A stretch of DNA of 10,753 nucleotides from an uncultured Blautia sp. (GTDB lineage: Bacteria > Bacillota > Clostridia > Lachnospirales > Lachnospiraceae). The stretch is taken from contig CAKRRX010000086.1 of NCBI GenBank assembly GCA_934394595.1, forward strand, positions 1 through 10,753, given 5' to 3'. Positions within the stretch are counted from its first letter, which is position 1; each line of letters begins with the position of its first letter. Positions 1-6,216 of the stretch are shown here, piece after piece. The notes under the pieces were generated by a model, which worked only from the letters and a program-made list of their open reading frames with translations, did no database searches and was not told the origin of the DNA. The translations under genes and the position numbers were made by a program.

Positions 1-4
1 TCCA

Positions 5-30
5 GTACAGCCAATATTAAGCAACCACCA
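5..30 (+). repeat. Dispersed 26-bp repeat, copy 1 (left edge of window)
   Basis: The blocks GTACAGC, AATATTAAG, AACC and CCA, each separated by one variable base, match the sequence at 9633-9658 on the opposite strand at 23 of 26 positions. The copy lies just downstream of the DUF4340 stop codon and may extend beyond the left edge. I do not recognise the family. Confidence 0.7.
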
Positions 31-45
31 TATTTGCTTTCAAAA

Positions 46-1785
46 TCATGCAGTTTTATCCGTATTTCCAGTACTTTCTTCATCTTCTGCTACAGAATCA
101 TCTCCGGCAGTGCTTTCTGCAAGCTCTGAGTTTTCTTTTTCATCTGTAAAGGTTATATCCTTACTTTCTGCCTTATCTACATCATCAGTCTTGTCTGCGT
201 TGTGATCTTCAGCAATTGTTTCAAATGAGGTAAGCATTTCTTTTACAGTCATTTTGTTAACCAGATAAACTTTTCCATCATCTTTCACTGCCGCATAGTA
301 ATTTGTATCATATGAATAGTAGGAAACTAACATTGTGTTTCCATCCACATCTGTGAATTCCGCAGTCATTTCAGGATCGTTATTTGTTTTAAACTCATCC
401 GTAAGTCGTTTTTGTGCTGCCATGTTTATGAGTTTATTATAAAATGTTGTAAAAGATGTGCTATCCAACTCTTTCCCATTCATTTCATAAGATAACGTAG
501 TGGTAGTAGTTGAACTATTATTTTCTTCGTCTTCATCCTCAGATGTTTCACGTGAAACATTTATATCGTATTGGGTTCCAGAATAATCAATTGACAGTTT
601 TTCCAGATTGTTTACTGAAAGATAGCTTACTGTTAAATCCCAGAAATCCGCATTTGTTTTATCAAGAAATGCATCCAGAGAATCTTCTGAAATCGTATAA
701 ATTTCATTGCTGTCATTTATGCGAACATAACGATTTCCGTCAGGTGCCTGATCTCCCACCTGGATAATCAGCTGTTTATCAATCATTGCCTGCTCGCTTT
801 CAGTCTCAGAATCTTCTTCGGAATCTGTTCCGGCATTCACAGAATCCATGTCAGTTTCATTCGATGCTGCCTCATTTGCAATTGCATCGTCTGCCGCCGC
901 ATCATCCGCAGTTGCTGCACTATCTGCTGTCTTCACATCCTCTGTATTTTCCTCATCCGGTGCTTCTTCTTGATAATCTACAGTTATCTCCGCATACGGT
1001 TTATCCAGGCCATACTGAGCCAGTTCAGATTTTGAGCAATTATAGTTAACATAACTTGCGTAAGCAAGACCGGAAAGAGAGCTTGCAAGGGATGTTGCTT
1101 TTGCCGAATCTGCTTTTTCTGTTTCTCCATCGCTGGTTATGTTCCAGAAATTATTTTCATCTTTTTCCACCACATAAGAAGAATCATTTCCATCTACTGC
1201 AATTTTGCTCACAGTAGAAGAATCTACAGTGGGGAATGTTCCGCTTTTTGCAAAGTCATAGAGAGTTCCCTCAAAAGATTGAAAAACAGAATTACTTACA
1301 ACATATACAGTCGAGGAATCGTCATTCAGATCAATGTATTCCTGGCTGGTAGAATCATTCTCCATGCCCACCTGGATCACAGTTGCCTCACCATCTGTTG
1401 TGGTCACAGTAATGGTATTTTGCGGGTTATCCAGCTCATACTCTGACGGGTCTTCTACATCCTTCAGCGTCCTCTGAGCGGTCACTGAGCTAAATGTCCC
1501 AGCCAGAGTATCCAGCTTATCCTGATCCACCGGAAATGCATTTTCATCGCTCTTAACCCAGGAATCCCCCTCTTTTTCAAAAGTAGTTTCTTTTTTGTCT
1601 AATATAAACTTGATAGATTGGATATCCTCCGACGCAATAGAAACCACTTCCTGAGTCTCTTCCTCGTTGTTCTCTTCTTCCTTTGCATCCTGCATTGCCA
1701 CGTAGGTTTTTACACCTACGTATGCGCCGCTAAGAATAACTAAAACACCAACTGCTATAACAAGTTTTACTGATTTTTTCTTCAT
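46..1785 (-). CDS. DUF4340 domain protein, membrane-anchored, last gene of a Gld-type ABC operon
   Basis: This 579-residue protein starts with a lysine-rich tip and one hydrophobic segment (about residues 7-28), so it is probably anchored in the membrane with its bulk outside the cytoplasm. The rest reads as three DUF4340-like beta-rich units, roughly residues 50-200, 200-400 (interrupted) and 400-522. Recurrent features are an aspartate/lysine-rich strand, a short helix, a 'YGLDKP' or 'YELDNP' turn (residues 116-121 and 258-263) and a strand of the type 'VYVVSNSVF'. Very acidic Ala/Asp/Glu/Ser insertions occur at about 274-335, 414-426 and 525-579. The ATG (1783-1785) overlaps the TGA of the upstream gene by one base and has GAGGAG about 9 nt upstream. 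DUF4340 genes often sit beside GldG-like genes, and the biochemical role is unknown. I am sure of the reading frame and family, not of the function. Confidence 0.88.
   Translation of the reverse strand: MKKKSVKLVIAVGVLVILSGAYVGVKTYVAMQDAKEEENNEEETQEVVSIASEDIQSIKFILDKKETTFEKEGDSWVKSDENAFPVDQDKLDTLAGTFSSVTAQRTLKDVEDPSEYELDNPQNTITVTTTDGEATVIQVGMENDSTSQEYIDLNDDSSTVYVVSNSVFQSFEGTLYDFAKSGTFPTVDSSTVSKIAVDGNDSSYVVEKDENNFWNITSDGETEKADSAKATSLASSLSGLAYASYVNYNCSKSELAQYGLDKPYAEITVDYQEEAPDEENTEDVKTADSAATADDAAADDAIANEAASNETDMDSVNAGTDSEEDSETESEQAMIDKQLIIQVGDQAPDGNRYVRINDSNEIYTISEDSLDAFLDKTNADFWDLTVSYLSVNNLEKLSIDYSGTQYDINVSRETSEDEDEENNSSTTTTTLSYEMNGKELDSTSFTTFYNKLINMAAQKRLTDEFKTNNDPEMTAEFTDVDGNTMLVSYYSYDTNYYAAVKDDGKVYLVNKMTVKEMLTSFETIAEDHNADKTDDVDKAESKDITFTDEKENSELAESTAGDDSVAEDEESTGNTDKTA
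544..559. promoter_or_regulatory. parS centromere-like site (ParB/Spo0J binding)
   Basis: TGTTTCACGTGAAACA is a perfect 16-bp palindrome, extended to 18 bp by the flanking A and T (543-560). It is identical to the well-known bacterial parS consensus bound by ParB/Spo0J. ParB clamps load there, spread along the DNA and recruit SMC. The site lies inside the DUF4340 gene, where it encodes part of residues 409-414 in a linker just before an acidic low-complexity stretch. I see only one exact copy in the window. No parA or parB gene is visible here, so they must be elsewhere. The location fits an origin-proximal region. Confidence 0.9.
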
Positions 1786-3269
1786 CAGGCTTTTCTCCTC
1801 TTCAACCAGATCATAAATCCAATAACCAGGAACGCTCCGGGAATCAGACCGATCACACAGATTTTCCAGAAGCTTGCATCATATGCTGTCAAAGTCAGAT
1901 AAGATACTTCCAGACTCTTTGACGGTATGGACACTGTTGTAGTAGTCTCACTGTCAACCAAAGAACTAAAAGCCGCCATTACAAGCTTTTCATTTCCACC
2001 AGAAACCATCTGATTCACTTCTCCTTGCAATAAATTAGCAGTGGAGAAATAAATAATATGTGTTTCCTTTCCGTCTTCCACAGACTCTGTAATGCTTACG
2101 CCCAGATCAAAAGGACCTTCCACATCTCCGTCTTCTTTTTCCAGAGTGCCGCTGCTCATATCTGTCTTGGAATATGCACTGTCAGATGTTGTAAGAAGGC
2201 TTTCAATATTAACAGTATCACGAACATCATCTGTTTTCTGGATTCCCTGTGCATAGGGCATCAGGATATAATAGCCGGAAGAAGCTACTTCAGAGGTAAT
2301 ATTGTTACTTTCTACCGTAGGTACCAGATAATATGGCATCTGCATCGCATAATGCTGGGAATCCCCCTCAAATACCAGTCCTTCTGCACGTTTCACACCG
2401 TAATTTTCCAGAACAGCATCAAAGTTTTTCATCTCTGTGCCTGTATAATCTGAAAAGATCATAGCTTTTCCGCCATTCTCCAGATAAGTGATAATTGCAT
2501 CCTTCTCATCATCAGAGAAATCAGAGGTAGGAGAATCGATCAGCAGACAACTTGCATCCTCCGGCACACTTCCCTCTGTAAGCAAGTTCAGGGACTTGAT
2601 ATCCATGTTGGCTTTCTCTACATCTTCTTTTATAGTAGAATCCAGTTCCTGTTCTCCATGACCTTCAAGTGTGTACAGTATCGGCAGGTCTTCGCTGGTC
2701 ACATATGCGATGGCACTTGTAATCTGTCCCTCTCCGTCAAATCCGGTTGTATTATAACTGTATGTGTTGTAATCCAGTTCAGATTGGTAAATATTGTTAT
2801 AATTTACAACTTTGTTTCTATCTCCGCATACAACAATAAGGCTGTTTGAAGAAAGATTGTCAGTTGTATATTCACTGACAAATTTCGGATTTACCACAGG
2901 ATCTTTCACCTCTACTGTGATATGATCAGATTCATCGGCATATCGCTGCAGCAGATTGCTGATGGTTTCATCTTCACTTCCGCTTTGTGCTATCTGATAT
3001 ATGGTTACATCTTTATTCAGATCTTTCAGCATTGCCTTTGTCTCGTCACCGATCGTGTAAAGTTTTTCAGCGCTGATATCCAGCTGCGTATACTTGGAGG
3101 GAAGATTTCCCACAATCATATTTATAACAATAATGATCGCTATAAAAACAACGATCATGACAGAGCTGTAACTTCCATTTTTTAAATATTTTTTATTGAC
3201 TGTATCTTTAAATTTTCTCTTTTCTCTTTTATCATTATTGTTATTATTTTCTTTCTTTTTAAACAGCAT
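1785..3269 (-). CDS. GldG-like ABC transporter auxiliary protein
   Basis: This 494-residue protein resembles the GldG / ABC_transp_aux family, the extracytoplasmic partner of GldA/GldF-type ABC exporters. It has a very basic, asparagine-rich N-terminal tail, a transmembrane segment at about residues 38-56 and a large extracytoplasmic region beginning with the typical 'LDISAEKLYTI' stretch. That region includes an IFT52/GldG-like alpha/beta part ('LYTLEGHGEQEL', then 'CLLIDSPTSDFSDDEKDAI' and 'YLENGGKAMIFSDY'). A second transmembrane helix lies near the C-terminus (about 467-488), followed by KRRKA. I chose the ATG at 3267-3269 because AAGGAGGT lies 7 nt upstream; an in-frame GTG nine bases earlier overlaps that ribosome-binding site. 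It starts 13 bp after the permease stop and overlaps the next gene by one base. Substrate and mechanism are unknown. Confidence 0.87.
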   Translation of the reverse strand: MLFKKKENNNNNDKREKRKFKDTVNKKYLKNGSYSSVMIVVFIAIIIVINMIVGNLPSKYTQLDISAEKLYTIGDETKAMLKDLNKDVTIYQIAQSGSEDETISNLLQRYADESDHITVEVKDPVVNPKFVSEYTTDNLSSNSLIVVCGDRNKVVNYNNIYQSELDYNTYSYNTTGFDGEGQITSAIAYVTSEDLPILYTLEGHGEQELDSTIKEDVEKANMDIKSLNLLTEGSVPEDASCLLIDSPTSDFSDDEKDAIITYLENGGKAMIFSDYTGTEMKNFDAVLENYGVKRAEGLVFEGDSQHYAMQMPYYLVPTVESNNITSEVASSGYYILMPYAQGIQKTDDVRDTVNIESLLTTSDSAYSKTDMSSGTLEKEDGDVEGPFDLGVSITESVEDGKETHIIYFSTANLLQGEVNQMVSGGNEKLVMAAFSSLVDSETTTTVSIPSKSLEVSYLTLTAYDASFWKICVIGLIPGAFLVIGFMIWLKRRKA

Positions 3270-3276
3270 TCTTCCC

Positions 3277-3284
3277 ACCTCCTT
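3277..3284 (-). promoter_or_regulatory. Ribosome-binding site that fixes the GldG-like start
   Basis: AAGGAGGT on the minus strand lies 7 nt before the ATG at 3267-3269 and overlaps the TAA of the permease gene (3283-3285). The overlap suggests translational coupling. It rules out the GTG at 3276-3278, which lies inside the site. Confidence 0.8.
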
Positions 3285-4146
3285 AATTCCAACGTCTCTT
3301 TAATATAGTCTGCATCGTAAGGAAGATACAGATTGCAATAACAGACAGGAAATAGATCACACCTGTCACATCAAAAATGCTGTTAGTAAAGTTTTTAAAG
3401 TGTGAACTTAAATTAAACACTTCCAGTACTTTCTGAATTCCACCTTCAAACAGACTGGACTTTACAAAATAAAGGATTACCAGTGCAGCCTCTCCAATTG
3501 CACAGATCACACCGGAGATCACCAGATTTTTTATCATGCTGTAGATCATCAGGCTCAGAGCAAAAATCAGCAGCGCAAATGTCACGCATGTGGACATTGC
3601 AGTCTGTGAAAAGAAAGAGGAAATGCCATTCATCATATAAAATGCGAACAAAAATACAAAGGTCAGAACTGCAGCAATTACCTGGCTCTCTGTAATGGCA
3701 GAAAAAAATACACCAATCGCAATATTCGCACTTCCCAGAAGGAAAAATCCAAGAAGGGCGGTATATGCAGCACCTAGTTCCACAGTTCCGAATTTACTCA
3801 TCAGCAACGGATAAGTAGCCAGAACCGCAATCGGGATGGCATAAATCGTTACCAGCGCCAGATATTTTCCCATTACAATACCAAGTACAGACACCGGAGA
3901 AGTAAGAAGCAGCTGATCTGTCTTCTGTTTACGTTCTTCTGCCAGCACACGCATGGTCAGGATTGGAACTGCGATCAGAAACACAAAGGTCATGGCATTT
4001 AATGTATATTCAAATTTAGGATACGCAGCTGTAAGCTGGTATGCTGAAAAGTAGATTCCCGCGATCAGCAGGACAAAAAACATAAACAGATATCCTACCA
4101 TGGATGTTAGGTAACTTTTCAGCTCTCTTTTATAAATTGCAAGCAT
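3283..4146 (-). CDS. ABC-2 type permease, GldF-like
   Basis: This 287-residue, strongly hydrophobic protein has about six to seven predicted membrane helices. It opens with 'MLAIYKRELKSYLTS', the usual cytoplasmic start of ABC-2 permeases. After the second hydrophobic stretch comes the family's cytoplasmic elbow, 'RVLAEERKQKTDQLLLTSPV' (about residues 66-85), which is thought to contact the ATPase. Length and layout fit GldF / ABC2_membrane permeases, which work as dimers with a cognate ATPase. The ATG (4144-4146) is 3 bp beyond the ATPase stop codon, with GGGGGA upstream inside that gene, so the two are very probably translated from one message. The substrate cannot be read from the sequence. 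Confidence 0.9.
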   Translation of the reverse strand: MLAIYKRELKSYLTSMVGYLFMFFVLLIAGIYFSAYQLTAAYPKFEYTLNAMTFVFLIAVPILTMRVLAEERKQKTDQLLLTSPVSVLGIVMGKYLALVTIYAIPIAVLATYPLLMSKFGTVELGAAYTALLGFFLLGSANIAIGVFFSAITESQVIAAVLTFVFLFAFYMMNGISSFFSQTAMSTCVTFALLIFALSLMIYSMIKNLVISGVICAIGEAALVILYFVKSSLFEGGIQKVLEVFNLSSHFKNFTNSIFDVTGVIYFLSVIAICIFLTMQTILKRRWN

Positions 4147-4149
4147 AGT

Positions 4150-5175
4150 TTATTCTTCCCCCTTTTCATTGAGATATTGCTCTGCTTCCTCTGCAGTTTC
4201 AATAACCGGTTTATCCTCATCTGCTTTCGGAGCATCTTTTTTCTCGCTTTCAGTGAGTTCGAGGAAGATTTCTTCCAGGGATACTTTCTTAGACTGCATC
4301 TCCAGTATCGGACAGTCTGCATTTACCATACTGTAGAAGACTTTTTCACGTACATCTTCATTGTCCTGTACCCCCACAGTAACGCCATATACGCCCTCTT
4401 CCTGGCTCTTCTTTACTGCCACCTCTTTTACCCCTTCTATGGCTTCCAGAGCGCCTCTGATGGTGTCCTTCTGCCCCTTTACGAGCATATTCAGGTTGTT
4501 GGAACCTGCTGCCAGACGGCCCAGATTCTCCGGTGTATCACTGGCTACCAGTTTTCCATGGGAAATGATCAGCACGTAATCACAGATTGCACTGACCTCA
4601 GAAAGGATATGGGAGCTTAAGATTACGGTATGCTTGTTTTTCAATCCTTTTATCAGTTCCCGTATCTCGTTGATCTGCTTTGGATCCAGACCAACGGTGG
4701 GCTCATCCAGAATGATCACTTCCGGATATCCAAGTACTGCCTGGGCAATACCAACCCTCTGTCTGTAACCTTTGGAAAGATTTTTGATCAGACGGTTTTT
4801 CATGTCCGTTATTTTAACCATATCCATGATTTCTTCGATCATGGATGCTTTTTTATCTTTTGGGATTTTTTTCAGATCTGCAACAAATTTCAGATATTCC
4901 AGAACAGTCATATCAAAATAAAGAGGCGGCTGCTCGGGAAGATATCCGATACATTTTTTTGCCTCCTCAGGTTCATCCAGAATATCATGACCGTCTATCA
5001 CAACCGTACCCTCTGTGGATGCAATATAACCGGTGATCATATTCATGGTAGTAGATTTTCCAGCGCCATTAGGACCCAGGAATCCATAGATCTTCCCCTT
5101 CTCAATCTGAAAGGACAGATGATCTACAGCAGTGTGATCCCCATAGCGTTTTACCAGATTTTTTACCTCAATCAA
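4150..5175 (-). CDS. ABC transporter ATP-binding protein, GldA/CcmA-like (TTG start)
   Basis: This cytoplasmic ATPase subunit (341 residues from the chosen start) has every catalytic motif intact: Walker A GPNGAGKST (34-42), Q-loop YLPEQ (78-82), signature LSKGYRQR (133-140), Walker B VIILDEP (153-159) and switch histidine H189 in SSH. The 'LSKGYRQR' form and the 'SLEEIFLELT' ending of the C-terminal domain are typical of GldA-like ATPases paired with ABC-2 permeases. An acidic tail follows. I place the start at the TTG (5173-5175) because AAGGAGGT sits 8 nt upstream and the protein then begins at the usual 'IEVKNLVKRYG'. An ATG 18 bases upstream overlaps the ribosome-binding site, and a longer open frame up to 5304 runs through hairpins and is not credible. 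It is the first gene of the four-gene operon. Confidence 0.92.
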   Translation of the reverse strand: MIEVKNLVKRYGDHTAVDHLSFQIEKGKIYGFLGPNGAGKSTTMNMITGYIASTEGTVVIDGHDILDEPEEAKKCIGYLPEQPPLYFDMTVLEYLKFVADLKKIPKDKKASMIEEIMDMVKITDMKNRLIKNLSKGYRQRVGIAQAVLGYPEVIILDEPTVGLDPKQINEIRELIKGLKNKHTVILSSHILSEVSAICDYVLIISHGKLVASDTPENLGRLAAGSNNLNMLVKGQKDTIRGALEAIEGVKEVAVKKSQEEGVYGVTVGVQDNEDVREKVFYSMVNADCPILEMQSKKVSLEEIFLELTESEKKDAPKADEDKPVIETAEEAEQYLNEKGEE

Positions 5176-5182
5176 GTTTCTT

Positions 5183-5190
5183 ACCTCCTT
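5183..5190 (-). promoter_or_regulatory. Ribosome-binding site that fixes the ATPase TTG start
   Basis: AAGGAGGT on the minus strand is a near-perfect anti-Shine-Dalgarno match, 8 nt before the TTG at 5173-5175. It lies 8 nt after the base of the last stem-loop (5199-5253), so hairpin formation could influence ribosome access. Confidence 0.8.
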
Positions 5191-5198
5191 CATGTTAT

Positions 5199-5253
5199 AG
5201 AGCGCGTTTGAAAAAGTTCTCCGCAAATTGCGGAATTTTTTCAAACACACTCT
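5199..5253 (-). repeat. Long stem-loop in the leader of the ABC operon
   Basis: The arms 5199-5215 and 5237-5253 form a 17-bp stem. It pairs fully in minus-strand RNA through two U-G pairs, whereas plus-strand RNA would have two C-A mismatches. An inner stem closes around 5220-5234 (CCGC/GCGG core). No U-run follows, so it is not a normal terminator. The arm sequence (AGAG, two variable pyrimidines, GTTTGAAAAA) recurs at 9790-9807, marking it as a member of a repeated family. Confidence 0.75.
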
Positions 5254-5295
5254 GGCGCCATAATAGGAAAGCGTGGTCTCTCTTTTTATGGCGCC
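5254..5295 (-). repeat. Stem-loop with perfect 10-bp arms
   Basis: GGCGCCATAA at 5254-5263 is the exact reverse complement of 5286-5295, with a 22-nt loop. It abuts the neighbouring stem-loop at 5199-5253 with no gap and precedes the third one by 2 nt. The function is unknown. Confidence 0.7.
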
Positions 5296-5297
5296 CA

Positions 5298-5346
5298 AAA
5301 GCACTTCGGAAAGTTTTACTCGGGGGGGGGAAGTCCGAAGCGCTTT
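5298..5346 (-). terminator. Possible rsmG terminator: 13-bp stem-loop with a C9 tract in the loop
   Basis: The arms 5298-5310 and 5334-5346 pair over 13 positions in minus-strand RNA, with one G-U pair that would be a mismatch in plus-strand RNA. The stem is preceded by an A-run and followed by TTTTGGG on the minus strand, a short U-tract. It could therefore terminate the mnmE-mnmG-rsmG transcript, but weakly. The 23-nt loop contains nine consecutive C (G9 on the plus strand, 5322-5330). Confidence 0.45.
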
Positions 5347-5369
5347 ACATGATTATTTTATGAAGAACC

Positions 5370-5428
5370 TGTGAGGAAATTTAGATATTTTTGTGAGAAT
5401 TATGTGTTAATTTTGTGTTGGAATTGTG
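5370..5428. repeat. 11-bp-phased TGTG/CACA motifs, possible operator
   Basis: TGTG begins at 5370, 5392, 5403, 5414 and 5425 on the plus strand, giving spacings of 22, 11, 11 and 11. The bases between are A/T-rich. The array lies between the rsmG stop and the ABC operon start. An 11-bp direct-repeat register is typical of OmpR/PhoB-family response-regulator sites such as the PhoP boxes of Bacillus. The CACA-containing half-sites here (TTCACA, AACACA, CTCACA) are only loosely similar. A TAAAAT candidate -10 box lies just downstream on the minus strand (5355-5360). Confidence 0.4.
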
Positions 5429-5442
5429 AAAAGCCAGCATCA

Positions 5443-6177
5443 TTACGCCAACGGTTCTTTTGATGGCAATCCGGCTTTTCTGGGGTATTTTTTTGCAGTA
5501 GGTTTTGTCTTTTTTATCACCACAAAGGAACGGTCCATGTCCGTATCCATAAGAGGAAATTTCACAACGTCCTGCACCTTTCCGCCAAGAAACTTTACCG
5601 CATTTTCGGCCTGGGAAAGTTCCTCATCAATCTTGCCGGATTTATATGAAACAAAGCTGCCGTCTACTTTCACAAAGGGAATGCAGTATTCGGAAAGAGT
5701 ACTTAAATTAGCAACAGCACGGGAAACACAGAAATCATAATTTTCCCTGTATTCCTTTTGCTTTGCCAGATCCTCTGCTCTTCCATGAACAGCTGTTACC
5801 TCTTTCAGACCAAGGGTCTGGATCACTTCATTCAGAAAATTTACTCTTTTATTCAGGGAATCCAGAAGGGTTATTTTTAACTGTGGAAAAGCAATTTTCA
5901 GTGGAATTCCCGGAAAACCGGCACCGGTTCCGATATCGATCAGAGACTTTCCTGCAAGCTTTTTCTGATCAAAACAGCCTGCTTTTACAATGGATAAACT
6001 GTCCAGAAAATGCTTTAAAATCACCTCATCATACTCTGTGATCGCAGTCAGATTCATCACCTTATTTTTCTCCACAAGAAGCTCGTAATAAGTGATAAAC
6101 TGCTTCTTCTGCTCACCGGAAAGAGCAATTCCAAGCTCTTCCAGTCCTTTCTCAAAGAGAGTTAAATCGTATTCCAT
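5443..6177 (-). CDS. rsmG: 16S rRNA (guanine527-N7)-methyltransferase RsmG (GidB)
   Basis: RsmG transfers a methyl group from S-adenosylmethionine to N7 of G527 (E. coli numbering) in the 530 loop of 16S rRNA; its loss is known to give low-level streptomycin resistance in several bacteria. The 244-residue product is normal in length. It shows 'EKNKVMNLTAITE' (about 36-48), the SAM-binding loop 'DIGTGAGFPGIPL' (81-93), the acidic loop 'LLDSLNKRVNFL' (104-115) with the usual 'D-S-x-x-K-R' pattern, 'VSRAVANL' (151-158) and the C-terminal 'KKYPRKAGLP' motif (229-238). The ATG (6175-6177) has AAGGAGA 5 nt upstream. It follows mnmG by 39 bp and is probably cotranscribed with it. Nothing is missing. 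Confidence 0.97.
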   Translation of the reverse strand: MEYDLTLFEKGLEELGIALSGEQKKQFITYYELLVEKNKVMNLTAITEYDEVILKHFLDSLSIVKAGCFDQKKLAGKSLIDIGTGAGFPGIPLKIAFPQLKITLLDSLNKRVNFLNEVIQTLGLKEVTAVHGRAEDLAKQKEYRENYDFCVSRAVANLSTLSEYCIPFVKVDGSFVSYKSGKIDEELSQAENAVKFLGGKVQDVVKFPLMDTDMDRSFVVIKKTKPTAKKYPRKAGLPSKEPLA

Positions 6178-6216
6178 AAATGTCTCCTTACTTTATATTT
6201 AAAGTTTTTACATGCC

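Noticed and set aside
4630..5211. A 193-residue plus-strand open frame opposite the ABC ATPase.
   Set aside because: The opposite strand encodes all ATPase motifs; this frame is a shadow and crosses the stem-loop and the ATPase ribosome-binding site.
5176..5304. A longer reading of the ATPase gene that adds 43 N-terminal residues.
   Set aside because: It translates through two stem-loops and lacks similarity to ABC ATPases; the AAGGAGGT site and the standard N-terminus support the TTG at 5173-5175.
5199..5346. Repeated palindromes considered as a CRISPR array.
   Set aside because: The three stem-loops differ in sequence and have no regular spacers; no cas genes are present.
5428..5476. Hairpin GAAAAGCC/GGCTTTTC spanning the rsmG stop, considered as the rsmG terminator.
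   Set aside because: The loop is over 30 nt, half of the stem is coding sequence and no U-run follows beyond the stem itself.
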